Source: Zingiber officinale | Taxonomy: Eukaryota > Streptophyta > Magnoliopsida > Zingiberales > Zingiberaceae | Assembly: GCF_018446385.1 (NCBI RefSeq) | Contig: NC_055986.1 | Coordinates: 101,961,344 to 102,025,343, forward strand | Length of the DNA stretch: 64,000 nt | Reading direction: 5' to 3' | Shown here: piece by piece, positions 46,056 through 56,388 of the stretch | Layout of the letters: each line of letters begins with the position of its first letter | Numbering within the stretch: position 1 is the first letter of the stretch | Position numbers and translations under genes: made by a program | The notes under the pieces: model-generated | What the model was told of the DNA's origin: nothing | Databases searched by the model: none | The model's input: only the letters and a program-made list of their open reading frames with translations

Positions 46056-46192
46056 AAGGGGAGGGTGTAAAGCCCGAAAAATTCCCGAATTTATTTTTAG
46101 AATTATTCTATGAATTTTCTGGAATTTTTAGATATTTTTCCGGAATTTTCCGAATATCGGAAGTAGCAAAAATAAATAGAACCATAGGATAG

Positions 46193-46262
46193 CTTAGGCG
46201 TGAATCGAACCCGAGACCCATGGTTTAAGGGATAATATTAGTAACCAGTTGAACCCAGCAGG
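46193..46262 (-). other. tRNA-like A/B-box segment in the Tekay 5' LTR
   Basis: On the minus strand TGGGTTCAACTGGTTACTAA (box A-like) precedes TCTCGGGTTCGATTCACG (box B-like). The 3' LTR copy (53376-53446) has the better B box, TCTCGGGTTCGATTCCCG. The spacing is close to that of a tRNA; no matching acceptor stem was found. Confidence 0.5.
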
Positions 46263-46327
46263 GCCGTGCTGAAAGAGAGAGGAACCAATTATATTTATGA
46301 TAGGTTTGGGCGGAAATTACCACTTAA

Positions 46328-46336
46328 TATAAATAG
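46328..46336 (+). promoter_or_regulatory. TATA box of the Tekay LTR
   Basis: TATAAATAG; the same sequence is at 53511-53519 in the 3' LTR. Confidence 0.6.
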
Positions 46337-47917
46337 GAGGTTTAAGTGGGTTTGGTTTATTTTAACTTAGTTTTGGTTCGGCAATCTCTCCACCGAAACC
46401 TCACGCCACTTTTTCCTCCTCTCCCAAACCCTCACGCCGCCTCTTCCCTCCTCTTCCTCTCACGGCACACCAAGCCCCAAGGGCCAAGAGAACGTCTTCC
46501 GGCGACGACTCCAACACGAAAAAGATTCTTCTCCGCGAGAGGAACGCGAAGACGTGAGCGGATCGTCGAGAAGATCATCTCTACCGGAGTTCTAGCGAAT
46601 AGAATCGTAAGAAAACCTTGCGATTGAGGTAAGAAACCCCTCACCTGCAGTATAATAGCTATCGTTTGACTGTATGTGCATTAGTTTAGTTATATGCGTA
46701 TGTTTTCGACACGTAGGGTGTATTTTAACCTTCCTCGCAGGTTTAGGGATTTAGTGAGTACCTTTAGATGGGCCGGACACGTCTTTTCTCCTTCAGTTGG
46801 AGGCTTAGATGCTGTTGGGTGCCTAAAGGTAGTCTCCCTAATAGAGAGGGGAGCTAAAGCACACTAGGTGTTCGATTAAATCACTAGCTTAGAAAGGAAT
46901 GCACCTTAAGCATTTTAATAGCTCAGTTAAATGTATTAGAAGCATTTAAAACAGTAAATCAGTTTATTTTAGCTATATGGGACTACGGTCCAATGGGTGG
47001 GCTCCCACAGTCGCCTCTAGGTTCAGATAACCTAGCTCTAGGTTCAGATAACCTAGAAACAGCATGTTATATCAGTTAGCTATAGATATCAGTATTTTAT
47101 TTTCAGTGGCACTGTACTGGATTAGGTATCCATTGGGTTGTCCCTAAGTTCAGATAACCTAGTAAACCCTGCTAAATTCGGGACTTGCAACCCCGGGTCT
47201 AGTAGGGATGCGCGCACAACAAGTACAGTTGCCGGGCCCAACAGCAGGATTATTATTTTCACTTATTATGTACTAGTTTTCAAACTCAAAATCGGTTATG
47301 TTAGTTGAGTTGATTTCAGTTTCAGTTTAGTTTAGTTTAGCTCAGTATTATGCTTCAGTTCAGTTCTCTATGTTAGCTTTATGATTAGTTGTATGCTATG
47401 CCATGTTTATATGATTGTATGCCATGCCATGCTAGCCTGTTCAGTATATTTTCGAATAGCATGTTTTCAAATCATAATTGCCTCGTATGCATGATTTTGT
47501 GAGGTAGATGGTTTCTTACTAAGCGAAAGCTTACAGATACTACTTTTCTTATACTGCAGATAAAGGTAAAGGAAAAGTGGACCAGTAGCGGAGGCTGGAG
47601 GGCAATGCGGGGATGGTGTGTGTGTGTGGAACTGGAATGAAAGATCTTAGGGAATCTGACAAGTTTTAATTATGCATCAGAACTCTTTAGAAATTTCAAT
47701 TCAACATATGAACTTTAGTATTTCCATGTTTAACATGAGCTAACGAACCATGCTTTATAGTATGCTTAGAAGGTGAAGTACATGATGTAGAATGTTAGTT
47801 TCCATTATTAGAAGGTATTTCCATTGTTTTTAGAATGCTTGTAATTGATTTAGAACTGTTAGAAACGATTTTGGCACGAACAAGTGCCGAAATCAGAGTT
47901 CCTGGCGAAATCAGAAC

Positions 47918-48155
47918 CCTGATCGGTCTCCAGATCGATCAGGGCCTGGCTGTGCCACTGGATCGGTCAGCCGACCGATCCAGCACGATACAGTAGAGTC
48001 CCAGGAGATTTCGGGTGCCTGGATCGGTCAACCGACCGATCCAGACACACCTGGATCGGTCTGCCGACCGATCCAGCCACACCTGGATCGGTCTGCCGAC
48101 CGATCCAGCTGGGAACAGAACGTTCCCCAGCTCCGATCGATCGGCAGGTCGGTAG
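47918..48155. repeat. Cluster of long palindromes in the Tekay 5' LTR
   Basis: Four near-identical dyads have arms CTGGATCGGTC and GACCGATCCAG (11 bp, 4-nt loop of AGCC, AACC or TGCC) starting at 47958, 48019, 48051 and 48083, with flanking weaker ones (TGATCGGTC / GATCGATCA near 47920, and one near 48133). Units are 30-60 bases apart. Confidence 0.9.
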
Positions 48156-48381
48156 GTGTTTGGGGAGTTAGTTCCTAGTCCCTAGCTCAGTTGGGATGTT
48201 CAGTTTCCCCTCCTTAGCATGTGTACATCAGCAAAGAAGGTCTTTAGACCTTTCTTATCAGTTGTATCCGTCATTAGTAAAGCAAAATTTTAAATTGGCC
48301 AGTTTTCCGCACAGTATAGTTTAACGGTAAATGTAGCGATTCGCCTTACAGCCTAGTAGTAGAAGGCGGGTCGTTACAGAG

Positions 48382-48393
48382 TGGTATCAGAGC
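48382..48393 (+). other. Primer-binding site of the Tekay element
   Basis: TGGTATCAGAGC lies 3 nt after the 5' LTR and is complementary to the 3' end of initiator tRNA-Met. Confidence 0.9.
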
Positions 48394-48600
48394 AGTGTTC
48401 CATGCTTCCTACACACACATCAGCATTGTGCCTACACCTTCCAAGTAAGAATACCTCTACTCTCTTATTGTTTCTTGCTTTCTAGTTACAGTTCATGTTA
48501 TATGCCTATTGCTTGTTAGTATGTGATAGTTTAACTATGATATCAGAATTATATGACTGTGAAAGTATTAGTTATACATATGTTCCTTATGTCTTTAGAA

Positions 48601-50580
48601 ATGGCACGAGGACGCCCAGCTAGAAGGGCACTAGCTACTGAGCCCCAGCAAGAGGCAGGAAGTTCAGTGCCTCCTCCAGACCTTACAGCATTAGTGGCTC
48701 AGTTACAGCAGCAGCTAGCTGAACAGCAGTAGGAAATAGCCACCTTAAAGGCTAATCAGCAGAATACCCCCACAGTCACCCCGGAACCGAATTTGACGAC
48801 TCCAGCAGTCTTAGAGGTTCCATCAGCTCAGCCTACAGCACCAGCGTCAGCACCAGTAGCCCCAGCAGCTGAGCCAAGAAAGGAAGCCTATCTGATCCAG
48901 TGGCAGCGAGTCAAGCCAGAGAACTTCTCAGGCACTAGTGAACCATGGGATGCACAAGCCTGGTTCAAAACACTGGAGAGCACGATGGAGCTTCTGGACT
49001 GGCCAAAACACGAGAAGGTGAAGTGTGCCTCCTTCTGCCTGATAGGAGACGCACGCATGTGGTGGGAAAGAATCAGAACGAAGCGCCCAGTGAACCAGAT
49101 GACATGGGCTGACTTTGAGAAGGAATTCTTTGAGGAGTTCTTTCATATGCGGGTTACAAACCACCATTATGACGAGTTCACCGAGTTTCGTCAAGGCAAC
49201 CTATCAGTTGAGGAAGCCGTGAAGAAATTCAACAGGTTGGCTCGTCTATGCCCAGAGCTAGTCAGCACAGAAAAGGAACGGATCAGGTTGATGCTCAAGA
49301 TGCTGAGGCCAGAGATAGCGGTGAACGTGGCTGGTGGCATACATAGGCCACAAACCACAGAGGAGTTGGTGAGCAGTGCCTTGACCACAGAGCATTACCA
49401 GAACAGCATGAAGCAGCAGAGACAAGTCTCCTCAGAGTCCAAGGGCCAAGGAAACTCTCACACTCAAAAACAGCAAGGCCACAGCTCTAACTGGAAAGGG
49501 AACTCCAACAGCAAGCGCAAATCAGGGAGTGACTCAAAAGGAGGACCATCTAGCAAGCGACCCAGTTATCCAAAGTGTGCCACTTGTGGGAAATTCCACA
49601 CAGGGGTTTGTCGCAAGGGCACACGAGGATGCTTTGAATGTGGACAAGAAGGGCACATGGCCAAGCAGTGCCCGAACAAGACCGGTCTTCCTCAGCCACA
49701 GCAGATTCAGTATGCAGGCCAGCCAGCTCAGTTATATCAGATGCAGGCCGCTCTAGAAGGTCCACTTATCAGCCAGGGCAGGTTAGAAGCCCCTCCAGCT
49801 ATGGCGAATGCGAGGATCTACTCACTCACCAGAGAGGACGTAGCAAATGCCTCGACAGTCGTCACAGGTCAGATTAGCATTTTTCAGTATAGTGCTACTG
49901 TTCTATTTGATACTGGGGCAACCCATTCATATATAGCCAGGATGTTCTCCGAGAAATTAGAAATACCCCCAGAGGTACTCAGTGGACAGTTTCTGACAAC
50001 ATTACCTTCGGGAGAAGTTATGGCATCAACGCACTGGCTCAGAGCAGTGCCAGTCATTATAGCAGATCGAGAACTCTTTTGTAATCTGATCCTGCTGGAA
50101 ATGACTGACTACGACGTCATCCTTGGAATGGACTTCCTGATCCGATACGGTGCTTCCATAGAGTGCCGTAAACAGAAAGTCGTATTCCAACCTGAAGCAG
50201 AAGCACAGTTCGAGTACATCGGAGAACCAAAGAGAAAAGCCAGAAAATTTCTCTCAGCTATGAAGGCACAGAAGTTGATGGATTCGGGATGTATGGGGTA
50301 CCTAGCACAAGTAGTCAATACCAGCCAGGACATGGACCAACAGCTAGCAGAGGTCCGAGTTGTATGTGACTACCCAGCAGTCTTCCCTGAAGAGTTACCA
50401 GGCCTAGCACCAGTCAGGGAGATTGAATTTGAGATAGAGCTCTTCCCCGGCACCAATCCTATTTCCAAAGCGCCATACCGCATGGCTCCAGCAGAGCTGA
50501 AGGAACTTCATGAGCAACTACAGGAGCTGCTTGACAAGGGCTTCATACGCCCTAGTCACTCACCATGGGGAGCGCCAGGA
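48601..50580 (+). pseudogene. Tekay gag and protease (amber codon in gag)
   Basis: The frame opens at ATG 48601 (MARGRPARRALATEPQQ) and has an in-frame TAG at 48730-48732, codon 44, in a Gln-rich stretch (likely CAG to TAG). It then continues open to the pol deletion near 50575. Domains in order: the gag core (about 48895-49400, with the phrase WDAQAWFKTLESTMELLDW), a Lys/Ser-rich linker, a zinc knuckle CFECGQEGHMAKQC (about 49630-49671) that binds RNA, and the aspartic protease with FDTGATHSYIA (about 49906-49938) and DVILGMDFL (about 50113). The early stop would block translation unless read through or restarted at the ATG at 48793, which opens a 623-codon frame. Confidence 0.9.
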
Positions 50581-52095
50581 TGGAAGCATGCGGCTATGCA
50601 TAGACTACAGAGCACTGAATCAGGTCACGATCAAGAACAGGTATCCTCTTCCCAGAATAGATGACCTGTTCGACCAGTTAAAGGGAGCAGCAGTGTTCTC
50701 CAAGATTGACCTCAGATCAGGATACCACCAAGTCAGAGTCAAGGAGGGTGATATACCGAAGACAGCATTCAGGACCAGATACGGACATTACGAGTTCGTA
50801 GTCATGCCTTTTGGCGTGACAAATGCTCCAGCTACATTCATGGACCTCATGAACAGAGTATTCAGGGAGTATTTAGATCAGTTTGTTATTGTGTTTATCG
50901 ATGACATTCTTATCTACTCAGGATCTCAGGAAGAACACTCAGAGCACCTGAAACTAGTATTGCAGACCCTTCAGCAGAACCAGTTATACGCCAAATTCAC
51001 GAAGTGTGAATTTTGGCTAGATCAGGTGTCCTTCCTGGGTCATATCATCTCAAAGGATGGTATTATGGTAGACCCCAACAAGATAGAAGCAGTAAGTAAC
51101 TGGAAGAGACCTAAGAACGCCAGCGAGATCAGGAGCTTTCTGGGATTAGCAGGATATTACAGGAAGTTTGTAGAGGACTTCTCCAGGATAGCCTCCCCAC
51201 TGACTGCTCTTACCAGAAAGAACAGAAAGTTTCAGTGGACAGAGGACTATGAGAACAGCTTCAGCGAGCTAAAAAGGAGATTGACCAGTGCTCCCATTTT
51301 GGCCCTACCAGACGACACCAGCAGCTTTGACATTTATAGTGATGCCTCTAAGTTGGGACTAGGAGCCGTACTGATGCAAAATGGCAAGGTGATCGCCTAT
51401 GCCTCCAGACAACTCAAAGATTATGAGAAGAACTACCCTACTCATGACCTTGAGCTTGCAGCAGTCGTCTTCTCTCTCAAAATTTGGAGACACTACTTAT
51501 ATGGAGCTCAGTGCAGAGTGTATACAGATTATCAGAGTTTGAAGTACTTCTTCACTCAGAAGGATCTGAATATGCGACAGCGCAGGTGGCTTGAGTTGGT
51601 CAAAGATTACGACATAGACATCCTCTACCATCCAGGGAAAGCCAATAAGGTAGCAGACGCACTTAGCAGAAAATCCAGTGCTACCTTATTATCTCTTACA
51701 GCTATGTCGCCACCCCTACAGAAGGAGATTGTAGATTTCGGTCTCGAACTCATCGTTGGACAGCTCTCTACTATGACCTTAGAGTCTACCTTGCTTGGTG
51801 ATATTCAGTCAGCTCAGGATCAGGACCCTGAAATTCAGAAAATCAAGCAAGGGCTAGCAGAATCAGAAAGTAGAGAATTCAGAGTGTCCGATAAGGGGGT
51901 GTTGTATTTTGGTGATAGACTCTGTGTTCCAGATCAGGAGGAGCTACGGAGACAGATTTTAGATGAGGCTCACAGGACTCCCTATGCGATGCATCCAGGC
52001 TCCACCAAAATGTATCAAGACCTGAAGAAACGTTTTTGGTGGCCCGGGATGAAGCGAGACATCGCCAGATATGTTAGCATCTGCCTCACCTGTCA
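50581..52095 (+). pseudogene. Tekay reverse transcriptase, RNase H and integrase zinc finger
   Basis: After SPWGAP near 50575 a small deletion (about 20-25 bases judged by missing RT residues) shifts the frame, and the RT continues from [15 protein letters not shown]. Motifs are [28 protein letters not shown] and the active site [10 protein letters not shown] (about 50890-50920). RNase H starts near 51325 ([15 protein letters not shown]) and includes [19 protein letters not shown]. The integrase HHCC zinc finger has its two His in [12 protein letters not shown] and two Cys in SICLTCQ (about 51960-52095). Apart from the entry deletion the frame is open. Confidence 0.9.
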
Positions 52096-53213
52096 AGGCA
52101 GAACATCAGCGACCAGGAGGAGTTCTGCAGCCTATACAGATTCCAGAATGGAAGTGGGAGGATATCTCGATGGACTTCATAGTGGGGCTACCCAGAACCA
52201 CAAATGGTTTTGATGCCATCTGGGTAATAGTTGACAGGTTGACTAAATCAGCCCACTTTCTAGCTATCAAGATATCCTACTCCATGGAGAAGCTAGCTCA
52301 GTTGTATCTCCAGGAGATTGTCAGACTACATGGAGTCCCACGAACCATCATTTCAGATAGAGACAGCAGATTTACATCACACTTCTGGAAGTGTGTTCAG
52401 TCAGCTATAGGCACCCAGTTAAAATTCAGCACAGCCTTCCATCCTCAGACAGATGGTCAGACGGAGCGAGTAAACCAGGTACTTGAAGATATGCTCCGAG
52501 CTTGTGCCCTAGATTTCAAGGGAGGTTGGTGCAAGTATCTGAGTCTAGCAAAATTTGCATACAACAACAGTTATCAGGCCACTATCGGCATGGCTCCTTA
52601 TGAGGCACTCTATGGGCGGAGGTGCAGATCACCAATCTGCTGGTATGAGAGTGGTGAACAGAAGGAACTAGAGCTTCAGACAGATCTAGTAGCAGATACC
52701 ACAGCAGCCATACAGCAGATTCGCCAGAGGATAGAGACAGCACAGAGCCGTCAGAAGAGCTATGCCGATACACGACGCAGACCCCTAGAGTTTTCAGTTG
52801 GGGATACAGTTTTCCTCAGAGTAGCTCCCATGAAGGGAGTCATGCGTTTTGGGAAGAAGGGCAAGCTAGCTCCCAGATATGTGGGACCATACCTTATCAC
52901 GAAGAGAGTGGGCAAGGTAGCATATGAGTTAGAGCTACCTCAGGAGATGTCAGCTGTCCACAACGTATTTCATGTCTCCATGCTGAAGAAGCATATTCCA
53001 GACGCCACCCAGGTGATTGAGCCCCAGTTGGTACAGGTCCGTGATGATCTCAGCTATGACAGTCGGCCTATTCAGATAATAGACCGAGCAGTAAAGAAAT
53101 TACGGAACAAGGAAGTACCATTAGTCATAGTCAGCTGGCAAAATCACACAGCAGCAGAGGCGACTTGGGAGGCAGAAGCCAGCATGAGACAGAAGCACCC
53201 AGAATTGTTCTAA
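52096..53213 (+). pseudogene. Tekay integrase core, C-terminal domain and chromodomain
   Basis: A second small deletion at about 52095, right after the zinc-finger Cys pair, changes frame; the new frame then stays open to TAA at 53211-53213. The catalytic triad is visible: Asp in [13 protein letters not shown], Asp in TIISDRDSRFTSHFW and Glu in HPQTDGQTERVNQVLED. A GPY motif (VGPYLITKRVG, near 52880) and VHNVFHVSMLKKHIPDATQ follow. The C-terminal chromodomain (about 53055-53213) holds LRNKEVPLVIVSWQNH and EATWEAEASMRQKHPELF and would direct integration to heterochromatin. The integrase core looks chemically complete, in contrast to the damaged upstream frame. Confidence 0.9.
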
Positions 53214-53236
53214 GTTCGAGGACGAACTTTTTATAA

Positions 53237-53248
53237 GGTATGGGGGAT
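53237..53248 (+). other. Polypurine tract of the Tekay element
   Basis: AGGTATGGGGGAT ends at the TGTAAAGCC of the 3' LTR (53249). Confidence 0.85.
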
Positions 53249-55608
53249 TGTAAAGCCCGAAAAATTCCCAAATTTATTTTTAGAATTATTCTATGAATTT
53301 TCTGGAATTTTTAGATATTTTTCCGGAATTTTCCGAATATCGGAAGTAGCAAAAATAAATAGAACCATAGGATAGCTTAGGCGGGAATCGAACCCGAGAC
53401 CCATGGTTTAAGGGATAATGTTAGTAACCAGTTGAACCCAGCAGGGCCGTGCTGAAAGAGAGAGGAACCAATTATATTTATGATAGGTTTGGGCGGAAAT
53501 TACCACTTAATATAAATAGGAGGTTTAAGTGGGTTTGGTTTATTTTAACTTAGTTTTGGTTCGGCAATCTCTCCACCGAAACCTCACGCCACTTTTTCCT
53601 CCTCTCCCAAACCCTCACGCCGCCTCTTCCCTCCTCTTCCTCTCACGGCACACCAAGCCCCAAGGGCCAAGAGAACGTCTTCCGGCGACGACTCCAACAC
53701 GAAAAAGATTCTTCTCCGCGAGAGGAACGCGAAGACGTGAGCGGATCGTCGAGAAGATCATCTCTACCGGAGTTCTAGCGAATAGAATCGTAAGAAAACC
53801 TTGCGATTGAGGTAAGAAACCCCTCACCTGCAGTATAATAGCTATCGTTTGACTGTATGTGCATTAGTTTAGTTATATGCGTATGTTTTCGACACGTAGG
53901 GTGTATTTTAACCTTCCTCGCAGGTTTAGGGATTTAGTGAGTACCTTTAGATGGGCCGGACACGTCTTTTCTCCTTCAGTTGGAGGTTTAGATGCTGTTG
54001 GGTGCCTAAAGGTAGTCTCCCTAATAGAGAGGGGAGCTAAAGCACACTAGGTGTTCGATTAAATCACTAGCTTAGAAAGGAATGCACCTTAAGCATTTTA
54101 ATAGCTCAGTTAAATGTATTAGAAGCATTTAAAACAGTAAATCAGTTTATTTTAGCTATATGGGACTACGGTCCAATGGGTGGGCTCCCACAGTCGCCTC
54201 TAGGTTCAGATAACCTAGCTCTAGGTTCAGATAACCTAGAAACAGCATGTTATATTAGTTAGCTATAGATATCAGTATTTTATTTTCAGTGACACTGTAC
54301 TGGATTAGGTATCCATTGGGTTGGACTCCCACAGTCGTCCCTAGGTTCAGATAACCTAGTAAACCCTGCTAAATTCGGGACTTGCAACCCCGGGTCTAGT
54401 AGGGATGCGCGCACAACAAGTACAGTTGCCGGGCCCAACAGCAGGATTATTATTTTCACTTATTATGTACTAGTTTTCAAACTCAAAATCGGTTATGTTA
54501 GTTGAGTTGATTTCAGTTTCAGTTTAGTTTAGTTTAGCTCAGTATTATGCTTCAGTTCAGTTCTCTATGTTAGCTTTATGATTAGTTGTATGCTATGCCA
54601 TGTTTATATGATTGTATGCCATGCCATGCTAGCCTGTTCAGTATATTTTCGAATAGCATGTTTTCAAATCATAATTGCCTCGTATGCATGATTTTGTGAG
54701 GTAGATGGTTTCTTACTAAGCGAAAGCTTACAGATACTACTTTTCTTATACTGCAGATAAAGGTAAAGGAAAAGTGGACCAGTAGCGGAGGCTGGAGGGC
54801 AATGCGGGGATGGTGTGTGTGTGTGGAACTGGAATGAAAGATCTTAGGGAATCTGACAAGTTTTAATTATGCATCAGAACTCTTTAGAAATTTCAATTCA
54901 ACATATGAACTTTAGTATTTCCATGTTTAACATGAGCTAACGAACCATGCTTTATAGTATGCTTAGAAGGTGAAGTACATGATGTAGAATGTTAGTTTCC
55001 ATTATTAGAAGGTATTTCCATTGTTTTTAGAATGCTTGTAATTGATTTAGAACTGTTAGAAACGATTTTGGCACGAACAAGTGCCGAAATCAGAGTTCCT
55101 GGCGAAATTAGAACCCTGATCGGTCTCCAGACCGATCAGGGCCTGGCTGTGCTACTGGATCGGTCAGCCGACCGATCCAGACAGATACAGTATGCTGCTG
55201 TATCCTTCTGGATCGGTCAGCCGACCGATCCAGCACGATACAGTAGCGTCCCAGGAGATTTCGGGTGCCTGGATCGGTCAACCGACCGATCCAGACACAC
55301 CTGGATCGGTCTGCCGACCGATCCAGCTGGGAACAGAACGTTCCCCAGCTCCGATCGATCTGTAGATCGATCGGCAGGTCGGTAGGTGTTTGGGGAGTTA
55401 GTTCCTAGTCCCTAGCTCAGTTGGGATGTTCAGTTTCCCCTCCTTAGCATGTGTACATCAGCAAAGAAGGTCTTTAGACCTTTCTTATCAGTTGTATCCG
55501 TCATTAGTAAAGCAAAATTTTAAATTGGCCAGCTTTCCGCACAGTATAGTTTAACGGTAAATGTAGCGATTCGCCTTACAGCCTAGTAGTAGAAGGCGGG
55601 TCGTTACA
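53249..55608 (+). repeat. 3' LTR of the Tekay element
   Basis: 2360 bp, TATA box at 53511-53519, tRNA-like segment at 53376-53446 (antisense). It is longer than the 5' LTR by a GGACTCCCACAGTCG segment near 54322 and by extra palindrome sequence near 55180-55230. Confidence 0.93.
55117..55385. repeat. Cluster of long palindromes in the Tekay 3' LTR
   Basis: The dyads match those of the 5' LTR: TGATCGGTC / GACCGATCA near 55117 is perfect here, followed by four CTGGATCGGTC / GACCGATCCAG units at about 55156, 55209, 55269 and 55300, then a GATCGATC dyad near 55353. The set and order of units differ from the 5' LTR. Confidence 0.9.
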
Positions 55609-56388
55609 GAGGGGAGGTCTCATGAGATAACAATTCTTATTTCTCTTGTTGGTGCTCTTCATTGTGGTCGGCCCCTCTCTTCTCTCTTTTCCCCTTGCTC
55701 TCTTTTGCTCCTTGGTGGTGGTGATGGCCGAATACTAGAGAAGGAGGAAGAAGGCTTTGGGTGGTGTTCATCTTGAAGGATCGTCGCCCACATGACGTCC
55801 AAGGCGAGGCGAGGAATACGGCAGAAGATATCGAGGTTATTAGCATACAAAGAAAATGTATAACTAGTAATTGTTTTCCGCATCATGCTAGTTATTTTTC
55901 TTTGTAAGAATTCCAAACACAAGAGACATTAGATTCTAGTTTTTCGAATTTGTTATTCGAGTTTGTGTTTTTTTTTTGTTTTCCGAATTTGTGATTCGAT
56001 TGTTCCTTTTGGTTAAACCTAGAGTTATATAAGGAAATTAAATATTAGCTTTCCTTAAAAGGCTTTGTCCAGGCGGTGGTGGATGGTCCCATACCCAAGA
56101 AGGTCATGTGCCTCGCCATGCAGTCCTGGAAGCTAATTTTAGAAATTAATATTTAATTAAATTTATAACATAGGTGAATTTGGATCAATAGTGTTAAGTT
56201 CCGCTTGCGATCCAAGTCTAAACCATTAAGCACAGATAAGTTAAATTTGGAATCAATAATGTTAAGTTTCGTTTGCGATTCCTAATTTAACTTCTAAAGA
56301 ACACAATAGGTTGTTTAGGAAAGGTTCAATACTTGTACAAAATTTCTGTACAATGGAACCGGTACGATCTTCCTAGGACCAACTAACA

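Larger units (their letters stand above)
46066..48378 (+). repeat. 5' LTR of the Tekay element
   Basis: 2313 bp. TATA box TATAAATAG at 46328-46336. It contains the tRNA-like segment (46193-46262, antisense), dyads CTAGGTT / AACCTAG at about 47021-47055, and the palindrome cluster 47918-48155. The 93-codon open frame at 46346-46627 is identical in the other LTR simply because LTRs are copies. Confidence 0.93.
46066..55608 (+). mobile_element. Complete Tekay-lineage chromovirus, young but coding-defective
   Basis: A 9543-bp element is flanked by GAGGG at 46061-46065 and 55609-55613. LTRs (46066-48378 and 53249-55608) start TGTAAAGCCCG and end GGGTCGTTACA. A primer site and purine tract are in place. 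It encodes gag, protease, RT, RNase H, integrase and a C-terminal chromodomain. The LTRs differ by roughly a dozen substitutions, one 15-bp indel and changes in palindrome copy number, so the insertion is recent relative to its surroundings. Coding is broken by one amber codon in gag and two small deletions in pol. Confidence 0.93.
44420..56388 (+). repeat. copia LTR B, interrupted by a complete Tekay element
   Basis: It starts TGTTAGAGTGTATAC and ends CCAACTAACA at 56388, followed by the primer site TGGTATCAGAGC (56391-56402). The segments 44420-46065 and 55614-56388 match LTR C continuously. It contains dyads of the type GCTTGGTGACCAAGC at about 45394-45410 and 45450-45470, and GCTTGGTGCCCAAGC near 45892. 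Confidence 0.9.

Noticed and set aside
46346..46627. 93-codon frame identical to one at 53529-53810
   Set aside because: Identity reflects the young LTR pair, not protein conservation; it lies in the LTR just after the TATA box and has no recognisable domain.
47918..48155. CRISPR-like repeat-spacer array
   Set aside because: Palindromic units have irregular spacers that are themselves shared between LTRs; no cas genes; plant LTR context.
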